A DNA stretch of 64,000 nucleotides from Lepus europaeus (GCF_033115175.1 NC_084831.1:76951502-77015501); one strand, 5' to 3'. Counted from the first letter of the stretch, positions 12,101 through 25,190 are shown. Notes: generated by a model not told the origin, from the sequence alone. Made by a program: numbers and translations.

Positions 12101-12509
12101 GGGTCTGGCATTGTGGCACACCAGCTTAAGCTGCCACCTGCAATCCCAGCATCCCAGGTGAAGCTAGTTCAAGTCCCAGCCACTCTGCTTCCAATCCAGC
12201 TCCCTAGTAATGGGAAGGCAGTGGAAGACAGCCAAAGTTCTTGGACCACTGCCCCCAACATGAGCAAGCCAGAAGGTGTTCCAGGCTCCTGACTTCAGCC
12301 TGGCCTAGCCCTGGCCCTGTGGCAATTGAGGAAGTAAAACCATGGATGGAAATTCTCTCTCTCTCTATCTCTCCCCCCCACCCCTCTCTCTCCCTCTCTC
12401 CTCTCTCTTCCCACCCACCCTCATGTGTGTGTGTGTGTGTGTGCCTCTTTCTCTCCCTCTCTTTGTGTAATTCTGTACTTCAAATAAATAAATATTTTAA
12501 TACATATAA
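12101..12509 (+). mobile_element. CSINE with expanded CT/TG region
   Basis: Plus-strand CSINE: 'tctggcattgtggcacacc' head, 'cttccaatccagctcccta' core, then an unusually long pyrimidine tract with an embedded (TG)8 run near 12424-12442, ending 'caaataaataaatatttt'. The 104-codon frame here is simply this repeat. No clean target duplication was seen. Confidence 0.8.
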
Positions 12510-12579
12510 AAGAGATGGAGAGAGGTTGACCAGCGAGCTAGAAGCCAAGCACTAGGAGCCAAAAGGAGAGGATGTTTAA

Positions 12580-12790
12580 AGGAAAAAGTGGTTAGCAGGT
12601 CAAGTGCACTGAGAGGTCAAGTGAGAGACAAACTAAGAATATCCTGAGTTTATTGATGAGAAGGCGGACATTAGTGACCTTAGACAAACATTTTCAGAGG
12701 GTTTATGGGACTAAAGGCGTACAGCAATGGTTTAAAAATTAAGTGGGAGGTGAGGAAGTATAAACACAGATAAAGGATAACTCTTTCCAT
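12580..12790 (-). mobile_element. L2 LINE fragment
   Basis: Reverse-complement L2 phrases 'ctgagaggtcaagtgagaga', then 'cattagtgaccttagacaaa', then 'gtttaaaaattaagtggg' appear in the correct order. It sits just downstream of a CSINE. Confidence 0.5.
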
Positions 12791-12965
12791 GAGATACAAT
12801 AAATAACACACTGAATAATGCTTATACATCTATCTTTTTCTTAGCTTAAAATGTCATTAAAATACAACCTTAGAATTTTTCAGCGAAGAGAGAGACATAT
12901 TTAAGAAACTCTTACAGAGAATGCCAAATTGTCTTCCTTTGTATTTACTTTTAAAACAGCCTCCA

Positions 12966-13284
12966 GGGGCTGGCACTGCGGCACAGCAGGTTAAAGCCCT
13001 GGCCTATAGTACTGACATCCCATAGGGGCATCCCAGCTGCTCCACTTCCAATCCAGCTCCCTGCTAATATGCCTGTGAAAGCAGCAGAGGGTGGTTCAAG
13101 TCCTTGGGCCCCTGCACCCATGTGAGAGACCCTCAAGAAGCTCCTTGCTCTTGATTTCAGATCAGCTCAGTTCTGGCAGTTGTGGCCATTTGGGGAATGA
13201 ACCAGAGGATGAAGACCTCTCTCTTTCTCTGGGTCTACCTCTCTGTCTGTAACTCTTTCAAATAAATAAAATAAATCTGAAAAA
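12966..13284 (+). mobile_element. CSINE
   Basis: Plus-strand copy from 'ggggctggcactgcggcaca' through 'cttccaatccagctccctgc' and a 'ctctctgtctgtaactct' segment to 'caaataaataaaataaatct'. A 61-codon frame on the opposite strand is a translation of it. The target duplication is not clear. Confidence 0.85.
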
Positions 13285-13329
13285 CTTCCAAGTGTGTCAT
13301 GCAATCATGGATATAATCCAATATCTTCT

Positions 13330-13530
13330 ACTTTATTCATTCAGCAAAAAATTTATTGAGAACCTAATAGGTGCTTTAATAAGCACAAGAAACTAGTGCT
13401 TCTAGTGGATGAGAAAAATATTTAACCCATAATTATACATACAATCATGACATTTCATTTGTTGTAAGTATTGTAAGGAAAATTCTAAGACAGAAGAAGA
13501 TAATCTTCTCTAGGGGTCAGGAAACAGTGA
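13330..13530 (-). mobile_element. L2 LINE 3' end
   Basis: Begins with the reverse complement of the L2 terminus ('cattcagcaaaaaatttatt', 'gagaacctaataggtgct') and continues upstream with 'atacatacaatcatgac' and a segment near 'gtattgtaaggaaaattcta'. Confidence 0.6.
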
Positions 13531-13949
13531 AAATGAAAGGAGTTGGCAGGTGCTGGGTTACCTGTAATCAACTCAACCTAACTGCTTTCTCTTTCCTGCA
13601 ATCTCTTCCACATATCAGAAGAACCAGGAACTACATTTTCCAGAATCCTCTTCCCTTGATTGCCTGAGTCTGGAGTCTAACAGTAAGTAGAAGACAGAAA
13701 AGAAGAAGGGAAAAGGATTATTGTCCCGTGTAGTCACAATGGACGCTGGTCAAACTGCAGTGGGGATGCTTATAGTAGACGTAGGGTGTGCACCTGCAAA
13801 TCCTTTGCTTCAGTGGCTAAAGGCAGCTGCAGGAGTTAGTAGCAGCTTTTGGAGGCTGATGTTAGAGGCTGAGCTTAATTGAGTCATCATAGCCAAGGCA
13901 GCTGTGTAAGCCCACAAAAGCTTACAGGGGAGGAGATGTGCTTCAGAAA

Positions 13950-13976
13950 GAATATATATATATATATGTATATATA

Positions 13977-14024
<48 letters not shown>
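13950..14024. repeat. (TA)n(TG)n(TA)n compound microsatellite
   Basis: A TA-rich block, then (TG)9, then a second, longer TA block. The TA blocks can pair with each other and could extrude as a hairpin. Two long minus-strand frames (93 and 99 codons, 13810-14186) exist only because this repeat encodes Tyr-Ile and Thr-His runs, so they are not genes. Confidence 0.92.
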
Positions 14025-14025
<1 letters not shown>

Positions 14026-14449
14026 GTTTGAAGGTCCTGAAACAGGAAGACACATGACCATTTGGGGAAACAGCCACTTTGTCTGGAGCACAATGAGTAA
14101 GGGAGATTGGGCAGTGAAGTCAGACTATTCTGAAAGCCATTGTATGTTAGCATCTTATCTAGCAGGAATGGTAGTGACTGTAACAAGTACCACTTCTAAA
14201 ATGTTGTAATACTCAGGAGTGTAGGATAGCTTTTCTTTAACCAGAAAACTATATCAAACAGAAAATTCCATTCTCTAAGCATTGGGTGTGTAATGGGTGC
14301 TTTACTATCTTATTTTATAGCTGCTACTTTTTTTACCATTTAAGTTTTAAGACTTTGAAGACCACATTAAGAGCCCTAAAGACAGTTAATAACTCCTCAA
14401 AGACATTTTACTACTTCTTCAGTCCATGCCCAGCCTTCTTCTCCCTAAT

Positions 14450-14560
14450 CAATCCATTAACAAATATTTATTGAGCAGTTTCTTTTCACAAAGCATAAGT
14501 TAGACACTGTGGGATTACATCTGATATAGGATGAGGCAAAAATCATTAAATAGTTGAAAA
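14450..14560 (-). mobile_element. L2 LINE 3' end (short)
   Basis: Contains 'ttaacaaatatttattgagc' followed by 'taagttagacactgtggg', the reverse complement of the L2 3' terminus. Confidence 0.5.
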
Positions 14561-17195
14561 CCAACATAGCAGGGTGTTCAGTTCATATCTCTAGTTTAAA
14601 AAATGCCTTGTTCAATAATTTATAAGTCCATTAAATTTGTATTAATAAGCATGAATAAGTGTTGGGTGATTGCCACATGCTGAGTCTTCAGCCTGCAGTG
14701 CCCAAACCCCTTTTGTTTCTAGAATTCCTAAGCATTCTTTAAGATTCAAGTGGACTGTCACTTGTAAAATCGCCCATGTCCTCACAGGTTCTGTATCTGC
14801 CTGGTTACCATCACAAAGCCATTTGTACCTACCTGTACAAGCACCTACAGTGCTTGGTACAGTTTCTTATAACTACATGTTTACACTATAAATCTCTTCC
14901 CAATAAGAGCGGAACAATATCCCTCATTGTGTCATCGGGGCCTTTCGTGCTGCCTAACAGATGCTTCCTAAGTGTTTCTGTCAGTTAATTAATTCAGTGA
15001 GCTTATTCAAGACCTACTTGGCAGGACTATATTCCCTTACACAGATAATGTCTTGGGGGTCTGGGGGGAAACCTTGGACTTTTCTTTCCAGGAAAGCTCA
15101 TCTAACTTCTCTCTTGAGGATTTCGGCATTTTCTATTTCAGTCAGATCTCCCGAATTATTTTGTTGTCTTCTTGTGAGCTCAGTCCTCCTGCTTATTGAC
15201 TGCCATCTTGTATTTCTGGCCCATGATTGACAGAGCAACTGGAATCTATGAACAGAAAATCAATAATGCAAGGCCTTCAGACAGTGCAGGGATGCTCTTG
15301 AAGAAACTGGTTTCCTGGTCTCAGTGGCAGTCACTGATCAGAAAATGTAAAACTAGCGAGCCATGAATAGGAACAATGTAAAGTCAGCCCCACCATTTCT
15401 TTGCATGAGAGGGTTTTTCTATTGGTTTCCTGTGTTTAAATTCTGTGATGTTTCTCAAACCCTGGAGGGGGGTGGAAAACGGGTGGATAGGAAAGAAAGG
15501 GAGAGGGAAGAGGAGCACGGAGTGAAAACTGTGAAGTGTGCAGATTTGTATTCATTTGTTTTCTCATTGCCACACTAACCTTCACCAGTCCCTAAGCTTT
15601 AGGGATCCTAAATGTAAATTTGTTCTTTAACATAACATTTTCCTTGTTCAAGTATAAGTGACACTCGAGTAGACATGAAAGATTTGAGACTTATTACTTG
15701 CAAGTTAGCATTTTACTGCTAATGTAGTCCGCCACCCTTTCCCTCCTAGTTTTATGGCTGTCTAATTATAGCCCGCAGGCCTATGGTGGGCCTCTGCTAC
15801 TTCAGCTGGAATGTAGCTTCCAGTGACTGCGCCCCATTAGGACCTCCCACTGAGTTATTGATTATTAAGGTAATGCACTTTTAGGGTCACATCTTTAACA
15901 TAGAAATGTGAAAATGAATGGCTTGCAACTAGAGGACTTCAGAAAAAGAAGAAAGCAGAAGCAGCTTCCCTAATGGAGACTCCTCTGCCGTGTAGGTGAC
16001 TGTTAATTTAAAACCTGGGAAGACAAAGCACAGTTACCCGTCAGGCAACTCTATGAATGACATTCTTTATTATTATTTTTAATCTCTGAATAAATACAAG
16101 TTGGCTTAGAGATTTACATATAAGGAAGAGGTAAGGAGAGAAACAAAGAAAGAAGGGAGGTACTGAAGGTGAAAGGAGAGCAAAGGGAGGAAGAGGAGAA
16201 AGGGAGAGAAGAGCAAGCTACACCTGCCAGTTTAACAGGCTTTTTTTTTATGTAAAGAAAGTACAAAAAAAGCCCTGTTGTAGGCAAATAACAGGTGTGA
16301 ACCTTCATATTAATAAAGCATTCCGGTTAGGGACATCTGATCTAGGCAGAAGGAAACAAACGGGAAGGGAGCTGAAGACTCATGTCTCTGGGTTATAACA
16401 GAACAATGCTTTAGGACACTCCTCCCCAGGAGCCCACACGCGGGATGAATGCCCGCAAATGGCACACAGGGAATGGAGTTTGTTAGATAAATCGACCGTA
16501 GGTGAGGCTTAGTGATGGAGGTGGCTCTTTTCTCTGCACCCAGAAGACACTTTCATTTACAGAGTCACTCTTCAGGGCTGATGCCCACCATTTAAGCTGC
16601 AGGAGCAGTGAGGGCGAGGGAGGACTGGCAGGTGAGTAATAAGGAAAAGAGGAGGAACTGAGCGAGAGCCCTCCCCTGGAATCTAAGCTTGGATGCCCAG
16701 AGCAGGCCACTTCGTCTAGGTGAATGCAGGAAGCAGAGGCTGATAAATTCACTTGACTCTTGGAGAGGAAACGGAATCATCGATCACTTTTTTTAACCAC
16801 AAAAGCTAGGGAAAATAGACCCAACAGTCAGTCTCAGAAGCAGTTATGATTAGTTTTTGAGGATTCAGAAACCCTGGTGTCTTCGTATGCCTGACAAAGA
16901 TAAAACGTTGTTTGCTTGAGAGCTACATAATGTATTATCTGAAAGCATGCTGAAAAATACAAAATGCTACTCAAGGGTTAGGTGGTATCATTTCATGGTT
17001 ATATTTTATTTCTTGATTAAAGCAATGCCAATTTGCAAACATAAAATAAAAGCAAAAGCTAACTCTAACCCTCAGAGGTTGTTTGCCAATCATGTAATGA
17101 TTTGGGTGGAGGCATCTGAATCCTAAATGGTCCAAAGAGGGCCAATTGTCATTCAATGAGTATCCTAAGCATTAGTATTATTCATTAGCCAAGTA
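14561..17195. other. Repeat-poor non-coding interval
   Basis: About 2.6 kb with no recognised transposable element. Several short open frames exist but show no family resemblance. The 15.6-15.9 kb part has homeobox-type AT motifs ('tctaattatag' and 'attgattattaagg') in mixed-composition sequence. 16.37-16.76 kb is locally GC-richer. It could hold conserved non-coding elements, but no coding evidence was seen. Confidence 0.4.
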
Positions 17196-17209
17196 CATCC
17201 ATAAATCTT

Positions 17210-17523
17210 TTTATCTTATTTTATTTTTTATTTTTTGACAGGCAGAGTTAGACAGTGAGAGAGAGAGACAGAGAGAAAGGCCTTCCGTTGGTTCACTTCC
17301 CTGATGGCTGCTACAGCCAACGCCATGCCGATCTGAAGCCAGGAGCCAGGTGCTTCTTCCCGGTCTCCCATACAGGTGCAGGGACCCAAGCACTTGGGCC
17401 ATCCTCTACTGCCCTCCAGGGCCACAGCAGAGAACTGGACTGGAAGAGGGGCAACCAGGACTATAACCCTGGGTGCTGGCGCCGCAGGCGGAGGATTAGC
17501 CAAGCGAGCCACGGTGCCGGCCT
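17210..17523 (-). mobile_element. CSINE (relatively young)
   Basis: Minus-strand copy, little diverged: 'ttttttgacaggcagagtt' at the tail side and 'gagccacggtgccggcc' at the head. A perfect 14-bp target duplication (catccataaatctt) lies at 17196-17209 and 17524-17537. The 151-codon minus-strand frame at 17228-17683 is mostly this SINE read in its sense direction. Confidence 0.92.
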
Positions 17524-17537
17524 CATCCATAAATCTT

Positions 17538-18484
17538 AACAATCTTTGCCAAACAGGTACTATTAGCCAGTCCCTACCGGAAAGGGATCTTGCGATCTCA
17601 ACATGCATAGGGGTTAAGGACACAGGTTCAAATGTCAAATAAGCTGAGTTAGGGATGCCCTGCAAACAAAGCCATTGACCCAAATGATTCTGCCTTGTCT
17701 CAGAAGTCAGATGCCCAAGAGGCCCTTGAAAGAAAAGAGGGTGCTAGCATCTATTAATTAACATAAGGGTGGCTTCTGGCTTAATGGAAAGGTGCTGACT
17801 TTTTATTAACAGAAGGAATGCTTTTAATTGGATTTGATAATAACACCCTCAGCCATGCAAACACCAGAACTGTTCTTAGACTACAGATTTTAAATTTCCG
17901 ACTGGAATTGCCAAGAAAAAGGGACAATACTAATGTTGTCTTCCCTAAAGGGAAGGGCTAGGCAAAAATAAAAGGGAATTCAGAAGAAGCTGGCCTTGAA
18001 GGAGGTGGCAGTAGACAGGAACCCCGGGTTGGGGGCAATCTGCTTGGAGACCCCCTAGAGTCACAGCCTGCAGCATCCCCGCCCCCATACACTAGGTATC
18101 AGAGTCCCACTACTGCTGAGTTGTTGCAAGTGTTTTCTAAAGCTTTTTCTTTCTTTCTTTCTTTCTCCTTAGGATAAGTTTCCTATGTCATAAAAAATAA
18201 AACCCCCCACAAACTTTTAGCTCTCTTTTAAGCAAACTGCTGCCTGTATGCTGTAATTAAGTTTCTTTTTTTTTTCTTTTGCATTGACTCCAACGGACGG
18301 AAGATGCCATAAATCATATGAACAAATGTTCAAGCTGAAATCCTCTCTGTGAGCACCATAATTTAAGTGAATTCATTCTCAGTTCAAATCTTGGAGACAT
18401 GATCTCATAGCATCTGTTCTGGACAAAGATAGCCGTTTTCATTACCTGGGAAAATAGCAGTGAGTTTATCCCAGATTACATTGG
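17538..18484. other. Repeat-poor non-coding interval
   Basis: No transposable element recognised. Holds a (TTTC)5 run near 18147-18166 and a T-rich run near 18267-18278. No credible coding region. Confidence 0.4.
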
Positions 18485-18548
18485 ATAAGCCCTTTCCTTA
18501 TTCATTCATTCATTCATTCATTCATACATTCAAACATTTATTGTTTTC
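18484..18548 (-). repeat. (ATTC)n run on an L2 terminus
   Basis: A tetranucleotide ATTC array around 18500-18526 followed by 'aaacatttattg'. This is the usual arrangement of the reverse-complemented L2 3' end, whose terminal GAAT units expand into a microsatellite. Confidence 0.6.
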
Positions 18549-18634
18549 ATAGTATGCAAAAGGCATATGTGTGCACACGTGTATATATGTATGTAGGCAT
18601 ACATACATATACACATGTCATGAAGTATTTTTTA

Positions 18635-18945
18635 AGTTTTTAATAATCTATTTTTATGTATTTGAAAGGAAGATAGCCAAAGACAGAGAAAGCAATCTTC
18701 TATCCACTGATTCACTTCCCAAATGCCTACAACAACCAAAGACAGGATAGGCCTAAACCAGGAATCCACAACTCAACCTGGGCCTCTCATGTGAGTGGCA
18801 GGGACCCAGCTGCTTGAGCCATCACCTGCTGCCTCTCAGGTATGCACACTAGCAGCAGAGCCAGTACTGAATGCAGGAACACTAACATGGGATGTGATTG
18901 TCCCAAGTGCTGTCTTAACTGCTGCACCAGATGCTGCACCACTAT
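18635..18945 (-). mobile_element. Old CSINE
   Basis: Diverged minus-strand copy: 'atccactgattcacttccca' near the centre, 'gtgagtggcagggacccag', and a degraded head at 'ctgctgcaccagatgctgc'. Many differences from younger copies indicate an early insertion. Confidence 0.75.
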
Positions 18946-19352
18946 GAAGGAAATTAAAAAAAAAAATGTTGCATCAGTTAAAATTGCTTTGTTTTCCTGA
19001 AGAATCACCCCTCTATTCCTGTACTGACCTACCTGGCGATATATAAGCACATTTCTCTGCACCTGTGCTGAGTTTCATTTACCACCCAGCAGTGCAAGGA
19101 GTTTGGGCCACAGCCTCAAAGGGTGTTCTTCCTGTGATTCCTTGGCTGGTTGATGAGCAGAATTTGATGAGGGCAACCGCAGATGGGTGACCTTGTTTAC
19201 ACGGAAATTCATTTGGTGATTTGTTTTGCCCTATTTTGATTGGTCTGTGCCTTGAGCACTATCTCAAGATGAAAAATAGACTGCGTATTGTTGCAGCTTG
19301 AGATGTCAGAAGGAGCAGGCACTATTTAAGTCTTAGTTTTAAACATGCTAAG

Positions 19353-19463
19353 GTACTTCAAAAAGTTTGTGGAAAATGACATTAAAAGATATGTTTCCAA
19401 AATAATTGAAATACACATATATTTTTTGTAATACATATTTTCCATGAACTTTTAGAAAACTCT
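19353..19463. mobile_element. MITE-like element, copy 1
   Basis: A short element of about 110 bp with terminal inverted repeats: 'acttcaaaaagtttgtggaa' on the left against 'ttccatgaacttttagaaaa' on the right. The interior is AT-rich with 'ttccaaaataattgaaatac'. It resembles two other elements in the window (30511-30631 and 54985-55221). The structure suggests a non-autonomous DNA transposon; I do not assign a named family. Confidence 0.55.
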
Positions 19464-22400
19464 CTGCTAGTGTAACATCACTGCAGTACAGCATTGCCAT
19501 GCAACGCAGCTGCTCCTGCCCACCACTTGCCAAGGTGCACTTTGTGCTATTTGGTCACTATGTTGTTGTAGTTATTAATCTTTTGTTACCTGATGTGAAC
19601 TGGAACACCTTCACATACTCTACTAGTTCATCACAGGACCCACTACCCCCTACCACCTACCTCTTCACCCTCATAGCCTAGACTGAGGTTGGTATTCTTT
19701 GGTTGGAATACAAAGCAGTGACAGAAACATTGTCCCATGTTCAAGACTGATATATAGATCAAATCTTCCATCAAAGACTGAGTGGCTGAACATTAGGCTG
19801 ACTAACAAGATGAATTTTAACAGGGATGGGTAGGAAGTCCTGCACTTATGTTCCATGGCCTAGCTACATAAATACAGAATTGAAGGAGGGAGAGCTTAGT
19901 AATAACCATGCATGTGTTTTGAAAGATATCAGCTTAATAATTAACAGTAAGCGCAATATGAATTAATCATATAAGATGTGGCTACAACAAACGTCTAACA
20001 ACTGGAGGGGACAATTCTAGAATGAGCAAGGGATGGATGTGGCTCTCTCCTGCACTGCTTGCATGAGAGACATGAAGCAACTGGATTTCATCTGAGAAGT
20101 GAGCTGCATGGGAGGGAATTTTTATCCATCTCTTGTAAGTAGCCATAGAAAAAATGTAGACTATTACCTTGATGAGGAGAAGACTTGTTGGATCCATGGA
20201 TCTTATCTTAAATATTTCATAGGCTACTTTTGGGAAGATAAAACGTTTTGTCCTCTACTGAACAAGGAAGTCATACTCAGTCTAGTGTAAATCTGAAAAA
20301 TTCACACCTAGTGTCTTATTTGTGCTCTACCTCACAAGTCAGTGTGGAAACCTATGATCATCTATTTCCTTTAAAGATGATCTCTTCCTGGCTCAAGTTG
20401 AGAAATACTGTAAGTACATTATCTTGCTTCCTGCTGAGAGGAGAGGCATAAAAAGTGGGACATAACTGACCCAGAGAACTTCATGTACAGGGAAGCTGTG
20501 AGAGAGAACTGGAAAGGAAGCTTGGGGCGGCATGTCTGAAATGTACGTGTAAATCTCTCAGATTGAATTTTATTTTGTAGACAACACAAATAACTAAAAA
20601 GAAACAGGAAGCAGATTGCAATTATCAGAAGCAGAAAGGACTTTGTTAGACAATACAACTCAGGACACCAGAGTATTGATGTGGGAGACATTTCTAGGCA
20701 GGCTCAACCAAGAATACAGTCTGGGCACTTCTGCAACAAACCGATTATTAGATGGACACATGGCTGCAGACCAGAGAAGCAGTCCACACGATGGGATGAC
20801 TAGATCTCTACTGTCCAAAAATAAACTTTTAGCTAAATTTCTTGGACATAGATTGAAATTCATATTTTCAATTTTTAGTTGAGTATTATGTAGCCATGGA
20901 ATGGCTAATGGGCATGGCATTAACATCATTTCCTAAACTCTGGCTCTGCCTTGACCTTAGACATGTATGTAAAATATATTACTTGGCACATTTTCTCCCT
21001 CAAATAAGGTGAGAGAAATTCATATGTCCAGCACTGGTTCCTTGGCACAATTATGGAACACTATAGATAATAGGTAGGCTATTTCTGCTGTTTTTGCCTT
21101 CTAAACATGACAAATAAGGAGGACCCTCTTATCACTCCATGTTTCATAATAGCAAGCATTGAGGATCTGGTGCAATTCTTCACCCTAAAGCTGCTCTGGA
21201 TGGTGGTGGTTTTGGAATTTTTAGACATTATAGCAGATACTTACAGAACACAAGTTATTATGACTACAATTGCTACGATTTTTATGATTTCTGATCCTAT
21301 GGTGATCCAGGGGGTAGTTAATAACTCCCTTGGTGGAAACTGTTTACCCATAAACACCTTCATGAAGGCTGAATAGCAATTAAGGTAACGGCTCTGGTGT
21401 AGGCAAAGGTAAATGACCTCGTTAAGGCCTCAACCTAAACAGGCCCCTGGTGACCTGAAAGTGTTAGGAAGAAGCAGTTTACTCACATGGAGTATTTTAT
21501 CCACCAGATCTCAAGTCCTCTATCATTATTGCTGTTTGCTTATCATCCTTCACAGTGTGACACGCGAATGCTATGTTAGAGTTGGGATAGTGTGTGCATG
21601 TGCTTGTACCCAGAGAAAGTGAACTGCCAGCTAAAAGTCTTCACATCTTGAACTGTAAGTTCAGATGCTTGGATGACAGTCATCTCCTTCATGCTCAGGA
21701 ATTAATGGTATTAATCTTGGCTTAACTACACTCAAATCCTGTAATCACTCATCAATTGATTTGTTTTAGCCAATGTCATAAATCTATCTAAATCCTTTAC
21801 CTATGAAGAGCAAGGGAAAACCCTGAAAGGAATTACTCACTCAACTAGCCTGCTGGTGCTGTCATAAAATGCTACTTAATTATTATTAATACAGCAACAT
21901 TTAATTGACCACCATTATGGGAATTTTAATCCTTTATCTCTGTGTGTGGTCAACACTTTAAAGAGAACTTGGCACCTTCTAAGATGCCCAAGGTTGTTAT
22001 CCTTTATGAATAGTAAAGCAGCCACCACCACACAGGGCTTGGCTTCAAGTTGCCCAACACTAGCCACAGATAAGCCTAACCCAGTGCACAGTTAATCATT
22101 ATGGTGCTTTAAAGAGATGAATGAGCCACCCACATCCAAGAGGGGAGATGAGAAGATTGAAGAACCACCATGTTTTTCACATAGGTATTTACATAAAAAT
22201 CAAAGGGCTAGGATGTTGGCTAAGCATCCTGCCAGTGCATACGTGGTCCTTTCCTTCATATTTTGACAATTTTCTAGAGTGCACTCTCCTGATTTGTGTA
22301 TTCTAGCTAATTTCCTAGTTCATAGGTGAAAAAAAAAAAGGTTCTTTTTCCTCTGTCGGGCTTGTACCTTAAACAATAGTATATGGCTCTCCAGAAGTTA

Positions 22401-25000
22401 ATAATGAATCCTTGTTTCTGTGATGCTGCCATCAGTGTAACTATTCAATCTCTTTTACTATGGTCTCTGCCACCTCAAGACCAGAGTACATTGTAGTTGT
22501 CACCACCCTACAGAGGGTAGAGCTTAGCCTAGCAGAGGAAAGTGGGTAGAAAGGAGCTCTGAGACAACCTCATTGGGTCAGAAGAGGGGTCCCAGCAGAT
22601 AAAACTGTAATTTTAGGGGTCACAATATGTGTATGTGTATGTGTGCATGTTCATACGCACTTGGTGTATAAACAATGGTATTTCATCAATTGCATACATG
22701 GATGTATATACAATTGCCTTTCATGAATCTGTCCAAAGAAAAGGAGAGGGGGCTCAGTCTATTGTAGAGTTGGATGGGAATAGTCATGGCTCTTATTGGT
22801 AATGATCAGAATGTCATGGGCTAGAGTGTGGTTGCATGCGCAGCTCACCAATTCCGTCAGTATTTCAGTAAGACTGGTGCCACTCTTACAATTCAAACAT
22901 AACATTTGCTCTAAAGTCACATTCCAGTATTAAAACAGATTGTTTCATCATCCTTATGTCCGAAGACTTAAAGGCTTCAACTAATTTAGGAAACAATCTG
23001 GTGACCAAAAAGAATTTTCTCAGGGACTCCACCAGCAAAATTTTGCAATGTCTAACTCTTCAAAGAGCCAGCAAATTTACATGAGAAAAGCATACGTTTC
23101 CCATTAAAATTCAAGCTTGGTTTAACACCACTATTTGGGCATCAAAATAGGAAAAGCTGACCAAAACCATCTCAATAGCATAAGAAAAGAAGAACAAGAA
23201 TGAAGCAACACAGTTTCCAGAAGCTGCAGTGTCTGGTCCAGATGGCATACTTTGAGTCTAAGGATTCATTAACATATTTGCAGGGTTGGTTTGTGAGTGT
23301 GTGTGTTTTGTTTCATTTTTAATACTCCATACAGGTGGCTTGCTTTATCTACCCACAAAGGGATTACAACCAGCAAGTCAGGAAAGGAATTAGCCTTCAA
23401 TGCTACTCCCATGCCAGCTGCCTGGCAGCTTCTCGAAGTAGAGAGGAGTAGGTCACAGGTTCAGGGAAACATACGATTTGCAGGGGCCATGTGCAGGACA
23501 GAAACAGAACTCCTGCTCCCTCCCTGAGCCCTGAATGCTGCCAGTTAGATCAGGGACTCCCAGCACAGAGGGGTCCTAGCTGGACTTTCCTATTTTCTAT
23601 GGCACTGTTATTTACTTAATCCTCCCCTTGGACTACCCAATCCTCACTCAATCACAAGTTAAGGATATTGCCCCCTTTTGGACTGTGGAGGAAAGCTAGG
23701 CATAGAGCACTTGTAGTTCAAGGCCATCAGCAACTGATCTAAGGTAAATAGGACCACTTTGGAGCAGAAAAAATGTCCAGGAAACAAAAGGATGGCAAAG
23801 TAAGGAAATTTGTGTATTTGGAATCTGTATATGTTTTCTCCAGAAAATTCAGAACTAGGAAGCAGGAAGACAATTGCTGAATTTGGGAGTCATGAAGAAC
23901 AAACCTTTCAGCCTTGCAGCCTGACTGGTATGATTCATGCAACGGGGGAGAGTGTTAGCAGAGGCATTTCCTGAATGGCTCGCTTAGTCGGAGTCAGCCT
24001 GTTCAGGTAACTGCTGATATCCTGGCATCAAACACTGGAGCCAGAACATGGCAGGAAGCAGATGGTATCACATTTCCTGGGCCTCACTGTCCAGTTGAGT
24101 TCAGCGCCTGCCAATTACAAAACGAAATGTCTCTCCTTTCACCGAGCACCGCCCACATGGCAAGCTGGGGTGGTGGCCATGGCAGCAGTGGCAAGTGCAG
24201 AAGAAAGAGGCACAGGTGCATTCTGATTGAAGACAAGGAGGGCACAGGGTGGAACTGGCAGCAGGAGGTCGCTCTCTCTTTTCATCCATTTAACAGACAG
24301 AACAGAGTGGTTTGCAAGTCAGATGCTGAGAGGGGCAGTGAAAATTCAGTCACAGCAAAAAAAAGATCAATAGTCGGGAGAACTGTGCAGTGACCAGATG
24401 GGCAGTCAGGTCACAGGTCATCAAATCAGTCACACAGCACTACATAAAGCAGCAGGCTGGCTCTAACAGGGAAGGCCCACCTGGCAGGCTGGCAGACAGG
24501 CATGCAGGGCACAGCACAGCTACCTGTGGGGAGGCTGAGAGGGAGAGAGGAAGGGTAACAGGCTCCCCTCCAAATCCCTTTGGCCTGGTTGAGCTCTTGA
24601 CATTAGCATCACTCCTTGGGGTTAAGTAAATGTCTGCCAAGAAAAAAATATATCACCTCCCCGAGTTACATCATACCACACTGAGCAGTAGCTCAGGAGA
24701 TGTAGATATTATGTGTGTCTTTGTTCATTACCATGCTATTCACAGACAATTAGCCATTCTCAGCAGTGAGCAAAATCCTGAGGACCTTTGCTGAGACCTC
24801 CCAGCTATGTTGGTGACAGGGATAAAGAGAGGGGAAGGGAGAGGAACAAAGCTTGCCGAGCTTCAGGAAGGAGAGTGGAAAGGAAGCCTCAGGTGCCGAG
24901 GACAACAAAAAGACCCTTAAGGGGACCAGGAGGAGCTGAAGGACAAACCTTACTAGCTGGAGGCCAACGTGGTAAAGAGGAACACATCTGAATATTAGAG
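19464..25000. other. Large repeat-poor interval
   Basis: About 5.5 kb without a confidently recognised young transposable element. Several open frames of 60-90 codons lie on both strands, without family resemblance or splice context. AT-rich conserved-looking sequence occurs around 21860-21950 ('cttaattattattaataca'). A GC-richer patch spans 24.1-24.6 kb. A weak TG-rich run lies at 22627-22660. No gene can be supported. Confidence 0.4.
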
Positions 25001-25004
25001 TTGG

Positions 25005-25190
25005 ACAAATCAAACTTTCATGTTTACCAGCTTTTCACTTGGGGCAAGAGACTCTAACTTTCTTTGTCTTAGTGATTCCATTTGTAAAATAGGAAGAAGT
25101 GTCCACACTGTGAGAAGTGGTAAGTTTGACATGGACTCATGGGTAGAAGGCGCTCAGAGGAAACCAGCAATTATTATTTGATATTTAGCT
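25005..25190 (+). mobile_element. MIR SINE remnant
   Basis: Plus-strand MIR order: 'accagcttttcacttgggg', then 'aagagactctaactttcttt', then 'ttccatttgtaaaatagg'. It is diverged but has the characteristic spacing of the core and 3' region. Confidence 0.55.

Noticed and set aside
13810..14186. Two minus-strand frames of 93 and 99 codons
   Set aside because: They depend on the TA/TG microsatellite, which encodes Tyr-Ile and Thr-His runs.
17228..17683. 151-codon minus-strand open frame
   Set aside because: It is mostly the sense strand of a CSINE (17210-17523) with a precise target duplication; the extra codons are flanking sequence.
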